Source of the DNA: Alistipes sp.
Lineage (GTDB): Bacteria > Bacteroidota > Bacteroidia > Bacteroidales > Rikenellaceae
Length of the DNA stretch: 64,000 nt
Assembly: GCA_022767745.1 (NCBI GenBank)
Contig: JALENN010000009.1
Span: 301,420-365,419, forward strand
Direction of reading: 5' to 3'
The notes below the pieces were generated by a model, which saw nothing but the letters and a program-made list of their open reading frames with translations, searched no databases and had not been told where the DNA came from. Every line of letters begins with the position of its first letter. The stretch's first letter is position 1. Positions 58,783 to 64,000 of this stretch are shown here, piece by piece. A program made the position numbers and the translations under genes.

Positions 58783-60420
58783 CTACCGGCTGCCGAGCAG
58801 CTCCTTGAGGTCTATGCGCTGGAATACGAGCTGGGCGCCGCTGCCCTCGTACACGATGCCGAGCGTGTCGTCGTCGATGGAGGTGATACACGAATAACCT
58901 GCGCCGCCCCATTCGTCGAGCGTAAGCCAGTACTTCTCGGGCCACGTCATGCCGTTGTCGAAGCTCAGCTTGAGCGTCAGGTTGCTGCGCGAACGGTAGG
59001 AGTCGGGGTTGAAGAACGCCAGCAGCGTACGGCGTTTGCCTCCGCGCGCCCTGTATGTGTGCTTGTGTATCGAGGCCATGCACGTGGGCTCGGTCAGCAC
59101 GCTGTGCGACGTGGGGTGCTCGTGCCACGTCTGCCCGAGGTCGGATGTCACGCATATCCTGCGCCCGTTGGGGCTCGCGACGCCGTGGTTGCGGTTGTCG
59201 CGCATGTTGAGCATGATGTCGCCGTTGTCTGTCTGCACGGCCATGCACTCGGTGGTGTTGCTGTAGGCCGGGGCGCTTGCCTTCCATGTCTTGCCGCCGT
59301 CCTTGCTGTAGAGTATGTTCGAGAAGGGCTGCCCTTCGGCGTCGCGGCCCTGCGACGGGAAGACAAGGGTGCCGTCGTCGAGGGTTATGCCGTGTCCAGG
59401 GGCGGGGGTGTAGAGCCACCACTCCTCGCGCTTGGCCATGCGCGTGATGTTTACCGGCTCGCTCCAGGTGAGGCCGTCGTCGGTGCTGCTCGTGATGAGG
59501 AACTGGCAGGTCTCTTTCTCGCTCAGTCCCGGCTGCGAGCCCTTCGCATGCCATTGGTGGATCCAGCGCGTGGAGTCGCGGGTGAGGCCCTCGACCCATT
59601 TGCCCGTATCCCTGTCGAGTACGCCGTGCATCCACAGCCCCGCCACGTATATCGTGCCGCTCGTCTCGTCGCACAGGATGCAGGCGTCGCTCACGCCGTT
59701 GTACTTCTCGGGAAGGCCTCCCCACTCCTTCATGTCGAGCACCGTCTGCATGGGTTGCCATGTGCGGCCGCCGTCCTCGCTGCGGTTAAGCGCTATGTCG
59801 ATGTCGCCCTGCAGGTCGCGTCCCGAATCGCGTCGGGCGTCGTATATGGCCAAAAGGGTGCCCTTGGCGGAGGTCGTGAGCCCCGGTATGCGGCTCGTGT
59901 TAACACCGTCCTGGCGTGCCTTGCGCAGCGCTATGCCGACACGCAGCCCCTCGGTGTAGGTTGTGCCGAGGTCGGCAGCACCGCTGTCGGTGCTGATGCC
60001 TGTGCAGTTGAGGTTCACCCTGCCGTGAAGCGGGATATCCCTGTCGGCCTCGACGGTAAAGGCCAGATGGCATGTGTCGGACTTCAGCGGGTAGTTTATC
60101 CGTATCTCGCCCTCGGCGGAGGTTATGTCGGTGACGGCGATGAGTCTGTTGCGGTTGGCGCGGCCGCGCGAGTCGGCCTCGTAGACGGACAGCGACTCGA
60201 TATGCCCGAGGCAGTCGCTCCCCTTGAACGAGTAGCGGATGGCGGTCACGTGCTCGCGGCTGCCATCGCCGACAAGTGTGAGGTGGCCTGCGTGATTGAA
60301 CTCTTCTCCGGCAAGGACGGGAAGCTCGGCGCGCGAAAAGCGCACCGTGGGGACGGCGGCCGAGAGCGTGGAGGCCCCGATTGTCGCGCAGGTCAGCAGG
60401 ATGATTGCGGGTATTCGCAT
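58783..60420 (-). CDS. Exported sialidase (GH33)
   Basis: 545 residues with a signal peptide (about 1-21). An N-terminal beta-sandwich domain (about 22-165) precedes the six-bladed propeller. The arginine-triad start is SRIPGLTTSAKGTLLAIYDA, an FRIP-type motif. Five Asp boxes follow: SEDGGRTW, STDDGLTW, SKDGGKTW, TSDLGQTW and SFDNGMTW. The acid Asp lies in YDARRDSGRDLQGDID. It would cut terminal sialic acid from mucin glycans in the periplasm or on the surface. It is a single-gene unit with its own promoter, not part of a nan locus in this window. Confidence 0.92.
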   Translation of the reverse strand: MRIPAIILLTCATIGASTLSAAVPTVRFSRAELPVLAGEEFNHAGHLTLVGDGSREHVTAIRYSFKGSDCLGHIESLSVYEADSRGRANRNRLIAVTDITSAEGEIRINYPLKSDTCHLAFTVEADRDIPLHGRVNLNCTGISTDSGAADLGTTYTEGLRVGIALRKARQDGVNTSRIPGLTTSAKGTLLAIYDARRDSGRDLQGDIDIALNRSEDGGRTWQPMQTVLDMKEWGGLPEKYNGVSDACILCDETSGTIYVAGLWMHGVLDRDTGKWVEGLTRDSTRWIHQWHAKGSQPGLSEKETCQFLITSSTDDGLTWSEPVNITRMAKREEWWLYTPAPGHGITLDDGTLVFPSQGRDAEGQPFSNILYSKDGGKTWKASAPAYSNTTECMAVQTDNGDIMLNMRDNRNHGVASPNGRRICVTSDLGQTWHEHPTSHSVLTEPTCMASIHKHTYRARGGKRRTLLAFFNPDSYRSRSNLTLKLSFDNGMTWPEKYWLTLDEWGGAGYSCITSIDDDTLGIVYEGSGAQLVFQRIDLKELLGSR

Positions 60421-60454
60421 AAGGCGTTGGGTCGGTTGGGATGGTTTCTTTAGA

Positions 60455-60485
60455 CAAAGATATGTATTCGGCGGCGTAAAAGCAA
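60455..60485 (-). promoter_or_regulatory. Bacteroidota-type promoter of the sialidase gene
   Basis: On the minus strand TTG (60485-60483), a 20-base spacer and TATCTTTG (60462-60455) match the consensus, 34 bases before the start codon. Confidence 0.75.
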
Positions 60486-60529
60486 CAGGAGTCTGTGTCG
60501 TGATGCCGTAGCGGCGGACATATAAAATG

Positions 60530-60562
60530 AAGCCACCCGAAGGAACTCCTTCGGGTGGCCTT
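60530..60562 (-). terminator. Terminator of the GAPDH gene
   Basis: CCACCCGAAGGA pairs with TCCTTCGGGTGG around a short loop; on the minus strand CTTCATTTTAT follows. It lies about 90 bases beyond the stop codon. Confidence 0.75.
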
Positions 60563-60651
60563 GGTTCGGCTTCCGTCGTATGTCGGGGCCTGCGGGCGGC
60601 GGCGGTGTCGCCGCATCGGCCTTTCAGCCTTCCGACGGGTTCGGAAACTTA

Positions 60652-61747
<1,096 letters not shown>

Positions 61748-61979
61748 ATTATTTTATTAAATTAAGTGGCGGCGGTTGAAATCAACCGTCAGTATCCTGT
61801 GTCGGGGGCTCCGATGCGCCGTGTCAACCCTTTAGCGTCGGGCGTTTCTCGTTTTTCGCGGTACCTACGCGTCGGTTTGGGCGACGGTCGGATAAAAGTG
61901 CGTTTGTCGTTTATATTTCGGATGTTGCAATCGTAAGTGCGGGTTTTGGCTTGCGCGGTGGCGGCGTTGTGTCTGGCCG
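61748..61979. other. Intergenic region between gap and mlaF
   Basis: No gene seen. A short hairpin (CGGTTGA with TCAACCG at 61772-61787) could be a weak terminator for mlaF, but no T-run follows directly on the minus strand. Confidence 0.35.
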
Positions 61980-62768
61980 TTATCTGCCCTTGCAGGAAGA
62001 AACGCCGTCTTCCGCCACCTCCACCATCTTGGCGCGCTTGGCCATGGCCGAGGCGAAGACGAAGTCGTTGAGTTCGCGGTTGTCGGCATGCAGGATGTCG
62101 TACTTCGAGCCTTCCCACCATTTGTGGCCCTCGTAGATGAAGACTATCTTCTCGCCGATCTCCAGCACCGAGTTCATGTCGTGGGTGTTGATTATGGTGG
62201 TTATGTTGTACTCCTCGGTGATGTCGCGTATGAGGTTGTCGATTACGATCGACGTCTGCGGGTCGAGGCCCGAGTTGGGCTCGTCGCAGAAGAGGTAGCG
62301 CGGGTTGAGCACGATGGCGCGGGCTATGGCCACGCGTTTGATCATGCCGCCGCTGAGCTCCGAGGGGTAGAGACGGTGGGCGTTGTCGAGGTTTACGCGG
62401 CGCAGGCAGAAGTTCACTCGCTCCATTTTCTCCTCCTCCGACTGCTCGGTGAAGAGGTCGAGCGGCAGCTTGACGTTCTCAACCACGGTCGACGAGTCGA
62501 GCAACGCGCCGCCCTGGAATATCATGCCCACATCCTTGCGTATGCGCTTGCGGGCCTTGAAGTCGAGGTCGGTGAAGCATACGTCGTCGTAGTATATGGT
62601 TCCCGAGTCGACCTCGTGCAGACCAACGAGGCTCTTGAGCAGCACCGTCTTTCCCGAGCCGCTGCGGCCGATGATAAGGTTCGTCTGCCCGGTGCCGAAC
62701 TCAACCGAGATGTCGTTGAGGACGGTGCGGCCGTCGAACGATTTTACTATATGTTCCGCCTTTATCAT
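61980..62768 (-). CDS. mlaF: MlaF-type ABC transporter ATPase
   Basis: 262 residues. Walker A GRSGSGKT at residues 34-41, signature ELSGGMIKRVAIARAIVL, Walker B YLFCDEPNSGLDPQ (the NSGLDP variant is typical of MlaF/Mce ATPases) and H loop TIINTHDMNS. The C-terminal extension (KWWEGSKYDILHADNRELND) also matches this branch. With MlaE it moves phospholipids across the periplasm to maintain outer-membrane asymmetry. It starts four bases after mlaE ends. No MlaD gene is in the window. Confidence 0.92.
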   Translation of the reverse strand: MIKAEHIVKSFDGRTVLNDISVEFGTGQTNLIIGRSGSGKTVLLKSLVGLHEVDSGTIYYDDVCFTDLDFKARKRIRKDVGMIFQGGALLDSSTVVENVKLPLDLFTEQSEEEKMERVNFCLRRVNLDNAHRLYPSELSGGMIKRVAIARAIVLNPRYLFCDEPNSGLDPQTSIVIDNLIRDITEEYNITTIINTHDMNSVLEIGEKIVFIYEGHKWWEGSKYDILHADNRELNDFVFASAMAKRAKMVEVAEDGVSSCKGR

Positions 62769-62772
62769 GGTC

Positions 62773-63507
62773 TTATGTGAGCAGCAGCTGCGTGAGGATG
62801 AGGTTGAATATCATGATTACGATCGAGCTCGACACCACGGCGCGGGTCGAGGCCTTGCCCACCTCGAGCGAGTTGCCCTTGGCGTAGTATCCGCAGTAGG
62901 CCGAGATGCTGGTGATGATGAAGGCGAAGACGGCGATCTTGATGAGCGAGTATGTCACCTCCCACTGCACGAAGCAGTATTGCAGGCCCTCGATGTAGTC
63001 GGCGGGGATCATTATGCCCGTAAGTGCGGCGATCATGTATCCGCCGATGATGCCTATAATCATGCTGAGGATCGTAAGGAACGGGAAGAAGAACACCGTG
63101 GCCACGATCTTGGGCAGGATGAGGTACGATGCCGAGTTTACGCCCATGATCTCGAGGGCGTCGATCTGCTCGGTTATGCGCATTGTGCCTATTTCGGATG
63201 CGATGTTCGACCCGACCTTACCGGCGAGGATCAGCGCCACGACCGTCGACGAGAACTCGAGCGTCATGGTTTCGCGCGTGGCATAGCCGATCAGATATCG
63301 GGGAATGAACGGCGACTCGAGGCTTATGGCCATCTGCAGGGTGATGGCGGCGCCGATGAATACCGATATTATGGCCGTTAGTCCTATCGAGTTGAGGCCC
63401 AGGGCCTCCATCTCGTAGAATATGCGGCGGCGGTATATCCGCATCTTTTCGGGACGCGAAAACACCTTCTGCATGAGCAGGAAATATCTTCCTATCGATT
63501 CGAACAT
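62773..63507 (-). CDS. mlaE: MlaE-type ABC transporter permease
   Basis: 244 residues with five to six hydrophobic helices. GLNSIGLTAIISVFIGAAIT, the EFSSTVVALILAGKVGSNIA helix, EIGTMRITEQIDALEIMGVN and PKIVATVFFFPFLTIL are the standard MlaE blocks, including the EQIDAL coupling segment that contacts MlaF. First gene of the mlaE-mlaF pair. The start ATG at 63507 is 53 bases after a good promoter. Confidence 0.93.
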   Translation of the reverse strand: MFESIGRYFLLMQKVFSRPEKMRIYRRRIFYEMEALGLNSIGLTAIISVFIGAAITLQMAISLESPFIPRYLIGYATRETMTLEFSSTVVALILAGKVGSNIASEIGTMRITEQIDALEIMGVNSASYLILPKIVATVFFFPFLTILSMIIGIIGGYMIAALTGIMIPADYIEGLQYCFVQWEVTYSLIKIAVFAFIITSISAYCGYYAKGNSLEVGKASTRAVVSSSIVIMIFNLILTQLLLT

Positions 63508-63560
63508 CCGCTGAATGTTGTGGCTCCGGGAGCGTATCTGCCGCCCGGGCCGTGCGGAGG

Positions 63561-63592
63561 CAAAAGTACGGATTTATTTTCAATCCTGCAAA
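63561..63592 (-). promoter_or_regulatory. Bacteroidota-type promoter of mlaE-mlaF
   Basis: On the minus strand TTTG (63592-63589), a 20-base spacer and TACTTTTG (63568-63561) match the consensus. The TTTG lies in the T-run of the upstream gene's terminator. Confidence 0.7.
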
Positions 63593-63624
63593 AAGCGGGC
63601 CCCGCCCGTGGCGGGGCGGGGCCG
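63590..63624 (-). terminator. Terminator of the cut lipoprotein gene
   Basis: On the minus strand a G+C stem (GGCCCCGCCCCGC with GCGGGGCCCGC, partly offset) is followed by TTTTTGC. It lies about 75 bases past the stop codon. Confidence 0.7.
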
Positions 63625-63697
63625 TGGCGTGCCGACCTGTGGGACAATATTGCCGACTTTGCGTTTGCCGGGCCGACAGCAGGCGGCCGTGACGGCA

Positions 63698-64000
63698 TCA
63701 GTACACATTGACCGAACCGAACATCGCTATGTAGGTCTCCTTGCCCGGATTTATACGGAACGCTACCGGCTTGCTATGGGCCGAATTCTTGAATGCGTAT
63801 TCAAGCATATAATCTCCCGGGTTGAGCTCTATGGTAATTTCGTTGTTTATATCCGAAAAGCTTCTGCTGTATATCGGCCGTTGGCTTATGGCTTCGCTCT
63901 CGGGGTCGTAGGGGTAGATTGCGATTCCTCCATATGAGCTGGTATCGTATCTTATGCGCAGGTGTGCTGCGTCGTCCTTCGAGCACCCCACCGAGAGGAG
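63698..64000 (-). CDS. Small lipoprotein, 5' end outside window
   Basis: About 101 codons are present and the frame stays open to the window edge. The visible start reads LLSVGCSKDD, so VGC is a lipobox and most of the signal peptide lies beyond 64000; the GTG at 63991 is not the true start. The mature part has two strands-rich stretches (NNEITIELNPGDYMLEYAFK and PVAFRINPGKETYIAMFGSV) that suggest a small beta-sandwich. No family recognised; probably at the outer membrane. Confidence 0.65.
   Translation of the reverse strand, partial: LLSVGCSKDDAAHLRIRYDTSSYGGIAIYPYDPESEAISQRPIYSRSFSDINNEITIELNPGDYMLEYAFKNSAHSKPVAFRINPGKETYIAMFGSVNVY

Overview
The window reads as chromosome of a G+C-rich gut Bacteroidota, most like Alistipes (Rikenellaceae). 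This is inferred from family content (GLPGLI proteins, DUF4254, PspC/PadR/DUF2807 cluster, M60 peptidase, GH110, GH33, three-permease MacB-type operon) and from repeated matches to the Bacteroidota promoter pattern TTTG-N19-21-TAnnTTTG. No phage, insertion sequence, CRISPR array or rRNA operon was seen. One tRNA (Arg, anticodon ACG) is present.

Layout. 1-525 is the 3' part of a GH43-type glycosidase. 608-2717 (minus) is an NhaC antiporter with a HAD phosphatase. 3107-6016 (plus) is a compact cassette VOC protein - DhaK - DhaL - LsrF-like aldolase/thiolase. 6192-7121 is a GT2 glycosyltransferase. 7199-9212 (minus) holds phosphofructokinase and a PfkB sugar/nucleoside kinase. 9452-13047 (minus) is an envelope-stress type cluster: small PspC, PadR regulator, DUF2807 adhesin-like protein, large PspC. 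13340-14255 is a split LysO-type exporter. 14336-18883 (minus) holds an outer-membrane barrel protein and two GLPGLI proteins; a histidine kinase/OmpR-type regulator pair follows (19067-21146, plus), then a GH110 galactosidase (21166-22875).

22953-24485 (minus) is an M60 mucin-type peptidase. 24593-27252 (minus) is an NtrB/NtrC-type pair. Opposite it, 27439-38297 (plus) is a six-gene efflux-type operon: TolC, membrane fusion protein, three FtsX/MacB permeases and one ATPase. A sigma-54-type promoter and a palindrome sit between the two units. 38363-44449 carries GH43, GH95 and a second GH43. 44505-53846 is mostly housekeeping: tRNA-Arg, S9 peptidase, LysM muramidase, DUF4254 with GT9, PlsX, L32, YceD. 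53922-60420 carries GH5, GH140-like and nucleoside-hydrolase-like genes under a divergent GntR regulator, plus a sialidase. 60652-64000 holds GAPDH, MlaF/MlaE and a cut lipoprotein.

How it fits together. Glycan attack is spread over isolated CAZyme units without any SusC/SusD pair: GH110, GH33, GH95 and M60 point to mucin or blood-group glycans, while GH43 and GH140-like enzymes point to plant glycans. Two regulators have readable likely targets nearby: TGTTAA direct-repeat arrays in front of both GLPGLI genes (adjacent OmpR-type regulator), and a GG-N10-GC sigma-54 element in front of the efflux operon (adjacent NtrC-type regulator). The GntR regulator has matching CGTTATG repeats in its divergent promoter region. 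The least explained gene set is the DhaK/DhaL/LsrF/VOC cassette.
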